From Paenibacillus sabuli (GTDB lineage Bacteria > Bacillota > Bacilli > Paenibacillales > Paenibacillaceae), in contig NZ_JACXIZ010000049.1 in the NCBI RefSeq assembly GCF_014705605.1, positions 1-54,168 on the forward strand: 54,168 nt of DNA, read 5' to 3'. Each line of letters opens with the position of its first letter. Position 1 is the first letter of the stretch. The notes below the pieces were generated by a model. It did no database searches. It was not told the origin of the DNA and saw only the letters and a program-made list of their open reading frames with translations. The translations under genes and the position numbers were made by a program. This document shows, in pieces, positions 26,172 to 34,075 of this stretch.

Positions 26172-26357
26172 GTGGGCGAGTGGACCAAGTTCAAGCATGG
26201 CGACAAGGCGCCCAATGACGGCGTATATATGGAGGTCGGCGAAGACGCGGTGCATATGGGCATCGAGGATCCGCAGAAGATCAAGCTTCGCAAGGGCGAG
26301 CGCTTCCCCGAGACGACTAACGACGATCGCAAATGGAAAAGAATCAACAAGTCATAA
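26172..26357 (+). CDS. yjzC: YjzC-like small protein
   Basis: A 61-residue cytosolic protein resembling Bacillus YjzC: FKHGDKAPNDGVYMEVGE near the N-terminus and LRKGERFPETTNDDRKWK near the C-terminus. It has no transmembrane segment or cysteine. It uses a GTG start with a strong AAGGAGGAAC ribosome-binding site. Its function in the family is unknown. It stands alone between the rpsF promoter (divergent) and the candidate structured RNA; there is no terminator directly after it, so the next strong terminator (26598-26636) would end its transcript unless the RNA has its own promoter. Confidence 0.82.
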   Translation: MGEWTKFKHGDKAPNDGVYMEVGEDAVHMGIEDPQKIKLRKGERFPETTNDDRKWKRINKS

Positions 26358-26396
26358 TTTGGATGTATGAAGGATCGCTCGCGTGGCATCCTACTA

Positions 26397-26636
26397 GTGG
26401 CGGTGCAAAGAGAGGTGTGGTTCCGTTGAACCGAGTTACTCCCGCACAGCTGTTTTAAAACAACTATGCGGCTGTCCACGGTGATTTGGAAAACCTATGC
26501 TGGAATGCGCAACTGCGTGAATGGCATGGCAAATGCTCGCCTTATTCTCACATTGCATCAAGCACCTGGCACAACCCAAACGAAGCACCGCCACCCGAAA
26601 ACACGGTTGCCGTTAGCATAACGGCAACCGTGTTTT
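26397..26636 (+). ncRNA. Candidate structured RNA of about 200 nt, unassigned
   Basis: A 437-base gene-free stretch between yjzC and tRNA-Ser contains a closed fold. GTGGCGGTGC (26397-26406) is perfectly complementary to GCACCGCCAC (26585-26594), and a very strong terminator starts three bases later. Inside lie hairpin GGTTC-CGTT-GAACC (26419-26432), AGGTGT/GCACCT (26413-26418 with 26562-26567) and a stem around TGTTTTAAAACA (26451-26462). A ~200-nt closed rod ending in a terminator is the general form of 6S RNA, but I could not match 6S consensus or find a convincing promoter. SRP RNA, tmRNA, RNase P RNA and T-box signatures are absent. It could instead be a structured 3' UTR of yjzC. Confidence 0.45.
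26598..26636 (+). terminator. Strong terminator after the candidate RNA
   Basis: An 18-bp perfect stem (26598-26615 with 26619-26636) around GCA, with six T at 26633-26638. The opposite strand also has a short T-run, so it may work in both directions. Confidence 0.92.
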
Positions 26637-26750
26637 TTGATACCTCTTTTAAGCCAATTCCATCCCTGCAGCCTCACATTTTGCGCGCTTCTTTCAACTC
26701 TAGGGCCGCATCCTACAGCTAGTTTCGCTAGACATTTCGAAAACAAAAAA

Positions 26751-26775
26751 ATCCTCTGCACCTCTGGCAGAAGAT
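26751..26775 (-). terminator. tRNA-Ser terminator
   Basis: On the minus strand, ATCTTCTGC pairs with GCAGAGGAT (26775-26751; one G-U pair) and is followed by seven T. It lies 20 bases past the tRNA 3' end. Confidence 0.85.
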
Positions 26776-26794
26776 CTAATTTTAAAAAAGAATG

Positions 26795-26886
26795 TGGCGG
26801 AAAGGGTGGGATTCGAACCCACGCACGGGAGTTACCCGCCTAGCTGATTTCGAGTCAGCCCCCTTGGGCCTCTTGGGTACCTTTCC
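26795..26886 (-). tRNA. tRNA-Ser(CGA)
   Basis: A 92-base class II tRNA. The acceptor stem GGAAAGG/CCTTTCC, discriminator G and encoded CCA are visible; the T arm is GTGGG-TTCGAAT-CCCAC; the anticodon loop CTCGAAA gives anticodon CGA for UCG codons; and there is a long variable arm (GCGGGTAACTCCCGT), as expected for serine tRNA. It is a single gene with its own promoter and terminator. Confidence 0.97.
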
Positions 26887-26904
26887 ATTTCCGCAACAGA
26901 ATTT

Positions 26905-26933
26905 ATTTTACCATAATCCAACGGTGTTGGCAA
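26905..26933 (-). promoter_or_regulatory. tRNA-Ser promoter
   Basis: On the minus strand, TTGCCA (26933-26928), a 17-base spacer ending TGG and TAAAAT (26910-26905), an extended -10. The -10 ends 19 bases before the tRNA. Confidence 0.8.
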
Positions 26934-26946
26934 GCTTTTTTCAGGT

Positions 26947-27165
26947 TCATTCTCCGCCTTGTTCAGCACTGTTCTCCGCGCGGCGAAGCACTTTTTTCAA
27001 GCTCTTTTCGAACTTCAAACGCGGAATCAGCACGCTATGCTTGCAGCCTACGCATTTGATCCGAATATCCATGCCCATTCGTATAATTTCCATTTCATTG
27101 GTGCCGCACGGATGCGGCTTTTTCATTTCGACCACGTCGCCGAGCTCGAACTGCTTACGCTCCAT
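26947..27165 (-). CDS. yyzM: DUF951 family protein (YyzM-like)
   Basis: A 72-residue small protein (MERKQFELGDVVEMKKPHPCG...) with the DUF951 pattern: a KPHPCG motif, then KCVGCKHSVLIPR, giving a C...C-x2-C arrangement that could bind zinc. The start at 27165 has AAGGGGGGT upstream, with seven poorly conserved codons before it rejected. It overlaps the end of mscS by 11 bases, implying translational coupling. In B. subtilis the homologue yyzM lies in the same part of the origin region. Function is unknown. Confidence 0.87.
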   Translation of the reverse strand: MERKQFELGDVVEMKKPHPCGTNEMEIIRMGMDIRIKCVGCKHSVLIPRLKFEKSLKKVLRRAENSAEQGGE

Positions 27166-28030
27166 TTTGTACCCCCCCTTCTCCATTCCGATGATAGGTC
27201 ACGACTTTCGGATACGGAATTTCGATTCCGCGTGAATCCAGCGCTTTTTTGACATGCGCATACAGCTTACGAGTGATAGCGGCTTGCGTATTAGGACGAC
27301 ATTCCGCGATGATGCGTATGACAACTTCGGACGGACCGAGCGAATGCACCCCCAGCACCTCCGGCAGACGCACCATCTCGACGTCCTCCACTTCTTCGAC
27401 CGCTTCCCGTATGACGCGCTCAGCCTGATCGATATTCTCTTCATAAGCGACAGAGATATCGATGACCGCCATGGAATTATTGAGTGAGAAGTTGGTCACT
27501 TCATTAATCATGCCGTTGGGAATGATATGAACCTCGCCGGTCCAGCTTTTCAGACGCGTAGAACGCATGCCGATCATTTCAACCGTGCCCTTGAAGGTGC
27601 CTGTCTGCACGACATCTCCGATTGCGAATTGATCTTCCACCACGATGAAAAAGCCGGTAATGACATCCTTTACGAGGCTTTGGGCGCCAAAGCCAATCGC
27701 CAGCCCGACGACGCCGGCTCCCGCCAGCAATGGACCGAGGTTGACGTTGAATTCTGCCAAAATCAACAAGCCCGCCACAAAATAGACGACATAGGTTACA
27801 ATGTTGCTAAAAAGCTTGCCCACGGTGCGAATACGCCGCGTCTGGATCGCCAGGCGACTAGACTTACGCTCCATAATACTATCGGCAATGGTCTTCGTGG
27901 CGATATAGACTGTCAAGCGGCCCAGCACCAGAATCAATACAATGCGTATGACCGACCAACCGATATTCGACCAGACCCATTCGTTTGAGAACCACCCCCG
28001 AAGGGCCTCCCCCCACGAGTCCCATTCCAT
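27155..28030 (-). CDS. MscS-family small-conductance mechanosensitive channel
   Basis: A 291-residue membrane protein, a YkuT-type small-conductance channel that releases solutes on osmotic downshock. Three transmembrane helices (about 26-46, 75-95, 100-120) are visible. The third contains the pore motif LLAGAGVVGLAIGFGAQSLV, followed by the beta domain GDVVQTGTFKGTVEMIGMRSTRLK and a C-terminal alpha/beta domain. The start at 28030 (MEWDSW) has GAGGGAG upstream; the 30-codon extension is Arg/Gly-rich and unlikely. It is coupled to the DUF951 gene. Confidence 0.93.
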   Translation of the reverse strand: MEWDSWGEALRGWFSNEWVWSNIGWSVIRIVLILVLGRLTVYIATKTIADSIMERKSSRLAIQTRRIRTVGKLFSNIVTYVVYFVAGLLILAEFNVNLGPLLAGAGVVGLAIGFGAQSLVKDVITGFFIVVEDQFAIGDVVQTGTFKGTVEMIGMRSTRLKSWTGEVHIIPNGMINEVTNFSLNNSMAVIDISVAYEENIDQAERVIREAVEEVEDVEMVRLPEVLGVHSLGPSEVVIRIIAECRPNTQAAITRKLYAHVKKALDSRGIEIPYPKVVTYHRNGEGGVQNGA

Positions 28031-28157
28031 CTGTTCGTCGCTCCCTCGTTCATAGCGTCGGCCTTTTTCGCCGCTGTCCTCCCGCCATCCACGCACTGCA
28101 ATGCGGAACCCGCTCATCATTTTTTATAATTGGATGGGAAATTCCCGCTTTTGTATA

Positions 28158-28433
28158 CTAGATCGGATCGTATCCGTCCGCCGTCTTACGGAACATACCG
28201 CGAATTTCGATCTGTTCCTCCACAATGACGGCGCGCACGGTTTGTTCGTCCGCGTCGTCAAATGCAATCGACAATGCACAACCCGCTGTTATTTCCTTGG
28301 GTGTCGGGCAAATGTCGATTTCGATTTCCGCATATTCCAGCAACAATTCGGCGCGCAACGCCTGCTGCGTCGAGTCGAATGCGATGAGCACCCCATCCCT
28401 CCTCCGAAAGTATAAAACATATTGCTTCTCCAT
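28158..28433 (-). CDS. DUF3343-like small protein
   Basis: A 91-residue protein. The N-terminal half (YVLYFRRRDGVLIAFDSTQQALRAELLL) and the PTPKEITAGCALSIAF segment match the DUF3343 pattern, a short alpha/beta protein that includes a conserved G-C. It is encoded between yyaC (divergent) and mscS (same strand, 127 bases downstream). Its ribosome-binding site is weak. DUF3343 proteins often occur beside sulfur or selenium-transfer genes, and a cysteine-desulfurase-like gene lies 1.1 kb away; a link is only suggestive. Confidence 0.78.
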   Translation of the reverse strand: MEKQYVLYFRRRDGVLIAFDSTQQALRAELLLEYAEIEIDICPTPKEITAGCALSIAFDDADEQTVRAVIVEEQIEIRGMFRKTADGYDPI

Positions 28434-28472
28434 ATACTATATACTAACCCTTACTGGCGGAGGAAATCGAAA

Positions 28473-29066
28473 ATGAAACTTCCATCGTTGCATGAAGCAT
28501 CGTCGCTCAGAATTGCATACACTGATCCCGCAATCCATACCACCTTGACCTCGCATCTCGGTAGAACCATGAGCCGGCTATATAATCGAAGACAGATTGC
28601 CGTCGTATGCATCGGCACGGACCGCTCCACCGGCGATGCACTCGGTCCGCTGATCGGCACTGCACTTCATAAGTACGCTTGTCCCCTCTTCGAGCTCTAT
28701 GGCACGCTAGAGAGCCCGGTACATGCTATGAATCTCGAAGAAACGATGGCACAGATTGATCGCGAAATGGACAACCCCTTCATCGTCGGGATAGATGCGT
28801 GTCTTGGACAGGTGTCGAGCGTCGGAAGCATTCAGATCGGGCTGGGGCCGGTGCGTCCAGGCGCCGGTGTGAACAAGGAGCTGCCGCCAGTCGGCGACAT
28901 GCACATTACAGGCATCGTGAATGTCGGCGGCTTCATGGAATATTTCGTCCTGCAAAACACTCGCCTGCATCTGGTCATGTCCATGTCCGATATCATCTCT
29001 ACGTCGCTCCTGCACGCGATCTTGTCGCTCGAGCGGACCGTCATGCCTGCTGTAACGCTTGAGTGA
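28473..29066 (+). CDS. yyaC: YyaC family spore-protease-like protein
   Basis: A 197-residue protein of the YyaC family, structurally related to the germination protease GPR. Family blocks are VVCIGTDRSTGDALGPLIG, HAMNLEETM, VGIDACLG and the Gly/Pro-rich loop GAGVNKELPPVGDMHITGIV. The ATG at 28473 is used because GGCGGAGGAAATC precedes it; an in-frame start 17 codons earlier lacks support. In B. subtilis yyaC is a forespore-expressed gene beside spo0J, so its presence suggests a spore-former. Its 3' end overlaps the convergent DUF4446 gene by 26 bases. Confidence 0.92.
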   Translation: MKLPSLHEASSLRIAYTDPAIHTTLTSHLGRTMSRLYNRRQIAVVCIGTDRSTGDALGPLIGTALHKYACPLFELYGTLESPVHAMNLEETMAQIDREMDNPFIVGIDACLGQVSSVGSIQIGLGPVRPGAGVNKELPPVGDMHITGIVNVGGFMEYFVLQNTRLHLVMSMSDIISTSLLHAILSLERTVMPAVTLE

Positions 29067-29529
29067 TGGCCTGCTGTTCCTCCGTCGACAGGGCGTACAT
29101 GGAGGCCCCCTCCTTAAGCGGCTTCGCATAGACGTACGTCTCTTGCCGACTGTGCAAGCCGGTAATGACGATCCCGTCACGACGCTCGTTGACGATGGCC
29201 AAGGAGAAGCTCATATCGCTTCCCTGTTCGGCAAACGCATTGTACCGCACGACACCGACATGTCCATGTGCAATGGCCATTGCCTCGGACAGGGCCTTCA
29301 ACTTTTCCGTATGCACCTGCAGGTGTTCCTCTTGCCGCCGGAGCGACGAATGGAACGTCTGAATCACGTCCTCCAGATTGCTCACCTGCGCACCGGATAC
29401 CCACCTGTCGTAGGTGAGACGCATCTTGCGGAGCTTCACACTCAGCACGATGAGCCAGAGCATCAATAGCAGCACCCCTGCTCCCAGTATCGCTGCCGCC
29501 ATCCACTCGCTATTACGCATTGCCTCCAT
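29041..29529 (-). CDS. DUF4446 family membrane protein
   Basis: A 162-residue protein: one N-terminal transmembrane helix (about 9-30), a coiled-coil-like stretch (about 45-80, LEDVIQTFHSSLRRQEEHLQVHTEKL broken by few gaps) and the conserved DUF4446 tail HVGVVRYNAFAEQGSDMSFSLA and VITGLHSRQETYVYAKPL. The start at 29529 is preferred because GGGGAGCG lies about 10 bases upstream. It lies 41 bases downstream of the cysteine-desulfurase-like gene. Function is unknown; the family sits near spo0J in many Bacillota. Confidence 0.88.
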   Translation of the reverse strand: MEAMRNSEWMAAAILGAGVLLLMLWLIVLSVKLRKMRLTYDRWVSGAQVSNLEDVIQTFHSSLRRQEEHLQVHTEKLKALSEAMAIAHGHVGVVRYNAFAEQGSDMSFSLAIVNERRDGIVITGLHSRQETYVYAKPLKEGASMYALSTEEQQAITQALQQA

Positions 29530-29570
29530 CTTATGTTTCGCTCCCCTGATGTAATTGCCCTTGCGGCTGT

Positions 29571-30731
29571 TCAATAATGCTTCATGATCTCCTTCATCGC
29601 TGCTATGAAGGCATCCACCTCGTCCGTCGTGCTCGTCCAGCCGACGCTCGCCCGCACCGCTCCGGTCGACGACGTCCCTGCTTGACCATGCGCGAGCGGC
29701 GTACAATGATACCCGGCACGCACCGCAATGCCGTAGTGCTGATCGAGAATGAACGCCAATTCCGAGGGATCCACCTCAGACGCTACAAACGACACGATCC
29801 CGGTGCGCGGCCGCCCGGCCGGCGGCCCCAAGATTCGCAATCCCTTGAGCGCCTGCAGCCCGTCCATCAGCCTCAACGTCAACTCACGCTCGTGCGCGCG
29901 AATACGAGCAGTGCCTACATCCAGGATCGTCTCTACCCCTGCACGGAGACCGGCGATGCCCGGCGTATTCGGCGTGCCTGCCTCGTATCGGTCCGGCCGA
30001 ATATCCGGTTGCCCTTCCGCCTCGGATTGACTCCCCGTCCCCCCGTGCAGCAGCGGCTCCAGATCAAGCTCGGGGTGCAGGTAGAGCCCTCCTGTCCCCT
30101 GTGGACCGAGCAGAGCCTTGTGGCCGGGGAACGCGAGCATATCTATACCCATCGCTTCCACATCAATGTCGAGTACCCCGGCACTTTGCGCCGCATCCAC
30201 CAACAGGCGAACGCCATGCCGACGTGCGACCTCCCCGATATCCGCCACCGGCAGAATGCTTCCGAGCAGATTGGAGCTGTGATTAACAATAATCAAAGCG
30301 GTATGCGGGCGAATGGCCGATTCCACCATCGCTGCGTCCAGTTCCCCGTGCTCGTCGGTATCTACATACGACACTTCAACACCATGCTCGCGTATATACG
30401 TGAGCGGACGGCGGACCGAATTGTGTTCGACAGCAGTGGCTATCACATGATCCCCCGGCTTCAAAAATCCTTTGATCGCCACATTCAAGGCGGCTGTCGT
30501 ATTCAAGGTGAACGCAATATCATTAGGGTTGCGAATTCCGAACAGCTTGGCAAGCGATCTCCGCCCTCCAAAAAGCACCCGACTTGCTTTGACCGCCATC
30601 CGATGGCTTCCCCTCCCGGGGTTAGCCGATTCGTGTTGCATGGCCGACATGACCGCATCCAGCACCGCCTGCGGCTTCGGCCAGGATGTCGCTGCATGGT
30701 CGAAATACAGCACCTCATTTTCTTTCTGCAC
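29571..30731 (-). CDS. Cysteine desulfurase-like class V aminotransferase
   Basis: A 386-residue PLP enzyme. Visible motifs: N-terminal YFDHAATSWPKP; TAVEHNSVRRPL; the cofactor-Asp region VDAAQSAGVLDID; the Schiff-base lysine in FPGHKALLGPQGTGG; and a late active-site cysteine in GYHCTPLAH. The NH-SNLLG block and overall form are closest to the EF2568-type subgroup of cysteine desulfurases rather than classical IscS or SufS. It probably moves sulfur from cysteine to an acceptor. A GTG start at 30731 is chosen over an ATG 10 codons upstream because GGGAAGGGGTGGG precedes it. It lies between parB and the DUF4446 gene on the same strand. Confidence 0.9.
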   Translation of the reverse strand: MQKENEVLYFDHAATSWPKPQAVLDAVMSAMQHESANPGRGSHRMAVKASRVLFGGRRSLAKLFGIRNPNDIAFTLNTTAALNVAIKGFLKPGDHVIATAVEHNSVRRPLTYIREHGVEVSYVDTDEHGELDAAMVESAIRPHTALIIVNHSSNLLGSILPVADIGEVARRHGVRLLVDAAQSAGVLDIDVEAMGIDMLAFPGHKALLGPQGTGGLYLHPELDLEPLLHGGTGSQSEAEGQPDIRPDRYEAGTPNTPGIAGLRAGVETILDVGTARIRAHERELTLRLMDGLQALKGLRILGPPAGRPRTGIVSFVASEVDPSELAFILDQHYGIAVRAGYHCTPLAHGQAGTSSTGAVRASVGWTSTTDEVDAFIAAMKEIMKHY

Positions 30732-30840
30732 CTTCCCACCCCTTCCCTTTACAGCCCGCATCTCGACAAAACAATAGCACCCCTAAGTTTAATCCTTCCC
30801 CGAGAAGAATACAACTTGGCGTGCTATTGCAAAACAAACT

Positions 30841-31701
30841 TTAGGCCAGTCTCTCGAGCAGTTCAAGCAATCGTTCAAGATCTTGTTTATTGTAATACAA
30901 CAGCTCAATCCGACCCTTATCTTTTTGCTGTTTGATTTTGACGGTTGTCTTAAATGTTTCCCGGAGCGACTCCTCGATATTTTCAATATAGGGATCGCGT
31001 TTTTTCGTTTTTGTTTTCCCAGTCTCTACTTTTTGTTCTGTCGATCGAACATCCAGTTTTTGAATCGCATCTTCCAGCTCACGCACGCTCCATTCTTGAG
31101 CGACCGCTTCCTGAGCGAGTTCCTTGCGCACCTTATCCTGCTTAATCCCCGCGAGCGCTCTGGCATGCCCCATCGATAATGTTCCACGTGAAACATTTTC
31201 CTTGATTTCCTCCGGTAGTCCAAGCAAGCGCAAAAAGTTGGCTATATGTGAGCGCGATTTCCCAACTTTTAATGAAAGTTCTTCCTGGGTCAACTGGAAT
31301 TTGTCCATAATGGCTTGATACGCAATCGCGATTTCAATCGCATTGAGGTCCTCACGCTGCAAATTCTCAATCAATGCGATTTCCATTACCTGCTGATCCG
31401 AGAAAGAACGAACGACTGCAGGAATCGTTTTCATGCCAATAAGGCTGGAGGCTCTGTATCGCCGCTCGCCGGCGATGATTTCATATCCCTTCAAGACACT
31501 GCGAACAATGATAGGCTGAATCACGCCATGCTGCTTGATCGACTCGGCAAGCTCGCGGATGGAATCGTCATCGAATGTCTTGCGGGGCTGATACGGATTT
31601 GGCCTCAGCTGCTCCAGCGGGACCTCAACCACTTTATCGTCTTCGCTGACTGACAATGACGGAATTAATGCATCAAGCCCTCTACCTAGCCGCTTGCTCA
31701 T
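30841..31701 (-). CDS. parB: Chromosome-partitioning protein ParB (Spo0J)
   Basis: A 286-residue CTP-dependent DNA clamp that loads at parS and spreads around the origin. The N-terminal ParB/Srx-like CTPase domain contains PNPYQPRKTF, HGVIQPIIVR and the arginine-rich AGERRYRAS box (about 78-83). A helix-turn-helix domain follows (QEELSLKVGKSRSHIANFLRL), and a C-terminal dimerisation tail ends LLELLERLA. A parS site lies inside the coding sequence at the NVSRGT codons. Its start overlaps the end of parA by 20 bases, so the two are coupled. In Bacillus it also acts with Soj to control DnaA and sporulation. Confidence 0.98.
   Translation of the reverse strand: MSKRLGRGLDALIPSLSVSEDDKVVEVPLEQLRPNPYQPRKTFDDDSIRELAESIKQHGVIQPIIVRSVLKGYEIIAGERRYRASSLIGMKTIPAVVRSFSDQQVMEIALIENLQREDLNAIEIAIAYQAIMDKFQLTQEELSLKVGKSRSHIANFLRLLGLPEEIKENVSRGTLSMGHARALAGIKQDKVRKELAQEAVAQEWSVRELEDAIQKLDVRSTEQKVETGKTKTKKRDPYIENIEESLRETFKTTVKIKQQKDKGRIELLYYNKQDLERLLELLERLA
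31180..31195. promoter_or_regulatory. parS: parS site within parB
   Basis: TGTTCCACGTGAAACA matches the Bacillus parS consensus TGTTNCACGTGAAACA at every position. It lies inside parB, as in B. subtilis spo0J. Confidence 0.95.
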
Positions 31702-32455
31702 ATGTGATCACTTCCTTTGCCAGTTGAAGATAGACTTCGGCACCCTTCGATCTAGGGTCGTATGTTACAATCGATTGCCCGTGCGAAGGCGCCTCACTGA
31801 GTCGTACATTGCGCGGAATAATGGTTTGGTACACTTTTTGTTGGAAGTACTTCTTCACTTCTTCTATGACTTGAATCCCCAGGTTCGTCCGCGCATCGAA
31901 CATCGTCAGCAGCACACCTTCAATTTGCAGTTGGGTATTCAAGTGTTTTTGGACCAGACGAACGGTATTCAGCAGTTGACTCAGCCCCTCCAACGCGTAA
32001 TATTCGCACTGAATCGGGATGATGACCGAATCCGAAGCCGTCAAGGAGTTGATTGTCAAAATACCGAGCGAAGGCGGGCAATCAATCAAGATGTAGTCAT
32101 AATGCTGACGAACGAGTTGAAGCGATTTTTTCAACCGCACTTCTCGGGAAATCGTCGGAACCAGTTCAATCTCCGCCCCTGCAAGCTGTATTGTAGCCGG
32201 AATAATGGAAAGTCCGGGAATCATCGTCTCTTGGATGGCATCATTCGGGTGGACCTCATTAATAAGCACGTCGTAAATGCAATTTTCGACGTCGCCTTTG
32301 TTTATCCCTACTCCGCTCGTTGTATTGCCTTGCGGATCAATGTCAACGAGCAGCACCTGCTTTCCTAAGGAAGCGAGCGATGCGCCTAAGTTGACGGATG
32401 TCGTTGTCTTTCCAACGCCACCCTTCTGGTTTGTTATCGCTATGATCTTAGCCAA
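31682..32455 (-). CDS. parA: Chromosome-partitioning ATPase ParA (Soj)
   Basis: A 257-residue Walker-type ATPase that works with ParB in origin segregation and regulates DnaA. The deviant Walker A KGGVGKTT (11-18), the LLVDIDPQGNTTSGVG block and YDYILIDCPPSLG are intact. A TTG start at 32455 is chosen: it has AGAGGTG six bases upstream and gives the usual M-x-KIIAITNQKGG N-terminus, whereas the GTG three codons earlier overlaps that site. It is the first gene of parA-parB, preceded by the palindromic repeat array. Confidence 0.97.
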   Translation of the reverse strand: MAKIIAITNQKGGVGKTTTSVNLGASLASLGKQVLLVDIDPQGNTTSGVGINKGDVENCIYDVLINEVHPNDAIQETMIPGLSIIPATIQLAGAEIELVPTISREVRLKKSLQLVRQHYDYILIDCPPSLGILTINSLTASDSVIIPIQCEYYALEGLSQLLNTVRLVQKHLNTQLQIEGVLLTMFDARTNLGIQVIEEVKKYFQQKVYQTIIPRNVRLSEAPSHGQSIVTYDPRSKGAEVYLQLAKEVITYEQAAR

Positions 32456-32528
32456 GCTGTTCACCTCTATAATTTGAGCATAATATCCTGATTTTGTTAC
32501 AGCCGTTCATGACCGTCATCGCCAACCT

Positions 32529-32908
32529 CCGTTTCGTTCCGAGAATAGATAGAACCGTTTATAAGCGTGGATCTTATAAATTCTATCTATTCAAGGCGAA
32601 ACGGTTGCATGCCGTCCTCGGACGGCACGCAAGCTTCGTTCCGAAAAATCTAGACACGTATCAAACAACTTTTATACGTTCTATGATTTCAAGGCGAAAC
32701 GGCGAGGCCGTCTTCTTATGGCCGATTCCGTTTCGTTCCGAGAATAGATAGAGCCGTTTATAAGCGTGAATCTTATAAATTCTATCTATTCAAGGCGAAA
32801 CGGTTGCATGCCGTCCTCGGACGGCATGCAAGCTTCGTTCCGAAAAATCTAGACACGTATCAAACAACTTTTATACGTTCTATGATTTCAAGGCGAAACG
32901 GCAAGGCC
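32529..32908. repeat. Tandem palindromic repeat array (2 x ~181 bp, 199-bp period)
   Basis: Copies start at 32529 and 32728 and are almost identical. Each copy contains module A (32529-32604; CCGTTTCGTTCCGAGAATAG ... TTCAAGGCGAAACGG, with inner arms ATAGATAGA/TCTATCTAT), a hairpin (TTGCATGCCGTCC/GGACGGCATGCAA; one mismatch in copy 1) and module B (32634-32702; CTTCGTTCCGAAAAATC ... TTTCAAGGCGAAACGG). GTTTCG and CGAAAC arms close each module. The same module recurs at 39805-39958 and, degenerate, at 34076-34150. Arms of GTTTCG/CGAAAC with non-identical inner sequence suggest a dispersed REP- or MITE-like family. Confidence 0.9.
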
Positions 32909-32936
32909 TCTTTGACCTCCTATTACAAAAGGACGC

Positions 32937-32956
32937 GCCGTCCCAATCAGGACGGC
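32937..32956 (-). terminator. noc terminator
   Basis: A 7-bp stem (GCCGTCC with GGACGGC) around a 6-nt loop, followed on the minus strand after a few bases by TTTTG. It lies 21 bases past the noc stop. Confidence 0.65.
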
Positions 32957-32976
32957 GGCTCATGAGCCTTATGTGC

Positions 32977-33792
32977 TTAACGTTTCGGAATTTTAATAAC
33001 AATTTCGTAATGTTCTTCCGTATCCTTTTCATCCGTCTTGATCTTAAGCCCTGAACCCGACACCATTTCGATGGACTGCCGAATCGTATTCAAGGCCAGC
33101 CGGACATCCTTTGTATACGAGACGCGCCGCGACTTATTGAGCTTTTTGACCTCTTTGTAAAAAGCGACGCGACCCTCGGTTTGCTTGACATTCAGTTCTT
33201 TTTCCAAGACTTCCTTCAAAATCTTCATTTGAAGCTCTTCGCCGTCGAGCGCGAGCAAGGCACGAGCATGGCGCTCCGTTATTTTACGATCGATCAAGGC
33301 TTGCTTCACCGGCTCCGACAGATTCAACAAGCGTATTTTATTGGCAATGGTTGACTGACTCTTCCCTAGCCGCTGTGCCAAGCTTTCTTGCGTCAATTGA
33401 TGCAGATCGATTAACTTCTGATAGGCCGCAGCTTCTTCAATGGCAGTCAATCCCTCACGCTGCAGATTCTCGATCAAGGCAATGGAAGCTGCCTGCGCAT
33501 CATTAAAATCCCGTACAATTCCCGGAATGGTGTCCAAGCCAAGCTTCGAAACCGCCCGAAATCGCCGCTCGCCGGCAATGATTTCATACCGGTCCTGACG
33601 CATTCTGACGACGATCGGCTGGATGACGCCGTGCGTCCGAATCGTCTGACACAATTCGTCAATTCTCTCGTCGTCAAATATGGTCCGTGGCTGATACGGA
33701 CTGGGATCAATCTGCGTCAATGGAAGCTGTTTCACTTCGTCCTGCGCTGGTTTCTCCCCAAGCCCGAATAAACGTGAAAATTGTTCTTTCAT
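32977..33792 (-). CDS. noc: Nucleoid occlusion protein Noc
   Basis: A 271-residue ParB paralogue that binds Noc-binding sites and blocks Z-ring assembly over the chromosome. The N-terminus [14 protein letters not shown] is the membrane-targeting amphipathic helix typical of Noc and separates it from ParB. A ParB-like CTPase domain ([21 protein letters not shown]) and helix-turn-helix ([21 protein letters not shown]) follow. The start at 33792 matches known Noc proteins; the 62-codon upstream extension is rejected. The ribosome-binding site is only GGTGGTAAT. One near-consensus target site lies at 12434-12447. Confidence 0.97.
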   Translation of the reverse strand: MKEQFSRLFGLGEKPAQDEVKQLPLTQIDPSPYQPRTIFDDERIDELCQTIRTHGVIQPIVVRMRQDRYEIIAGERRFRAVSKLGLDTIPGIVRDFNDAQAASIALIENLQREGLTAIEEAAAYQKLIDLHQLTQESLAQRLGKSQSTIANKIRLLNLSEPVKQALIDRKITERHARALLALDGEELQMKILKEVLEKELNVKQTEGRVAFYKEVKKLNKSRRVSYTKDVRLALNTIRQSIEMVSGSGLKIKTDEKDTEEHYEIVIKIPKR

Positions 33793-34075
33793 AATATGGA
33801 TTACCACCCGATCATCTTTAAGATACCCGCAAAGCCAAACGACGAAATTTAGTTCACGGCGAAACTCACATGGCCATCTATTGCGACCACGCGAAACGTC
33901 CGCCGGCTTTGTCTGGCGCGACACGTCTCGCTCTCCCCACGCTATCCATTCGTTCGATTGGCAACACCGAATGCGCACTCTTATTCCAAAATGAATCAGC
34001 CGTTTTTAAAGCACGTTTAACCGCCTGAAGCTCCTGCCACGGGCACACCAATTCAGCCGATACAGTCTTCCGATC

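Larger units (their letters stand above)
32456..32976. other. parA-noc intergenic region filled by a palindromic repeat array
   Basis: 521 bases without a protein gene. From right to left in the transcription sense of the flanking minus-strand genes it holds the noc terminator (32937-32956), two 199-bp-spaced copies of a palindromic double module (32529-32908) and the parA leader. An 85-codon plus frame across the repeats has no support. Confidence 0.8.

Noticed and set aside
26397-26636. SRP RNA, tmRNA, RNase P RNA or T-box leader
   Set aside because: The diagnostic sequences (SRP GGAAG-AGCA loop, RNase P GAGGAAAGTCC, T-box GGTGGTACCGCG) are absent, and no downstream plus-strand gene exists for a riboswitch to control.
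31682-32464. parA start at GTG 32464
   Set aside because: The GTG is part of the AGAGGTG ribosome-binding site; the TTG at 32455 has correct spacing and gives the family's N-terminus.
32529-32908. CRISPR array
   Set aside because: Repeats are 181 bp with palindromic sub-modules and only two copies; there are no 25-40-bp repeats with unique spacers and no cas genes.
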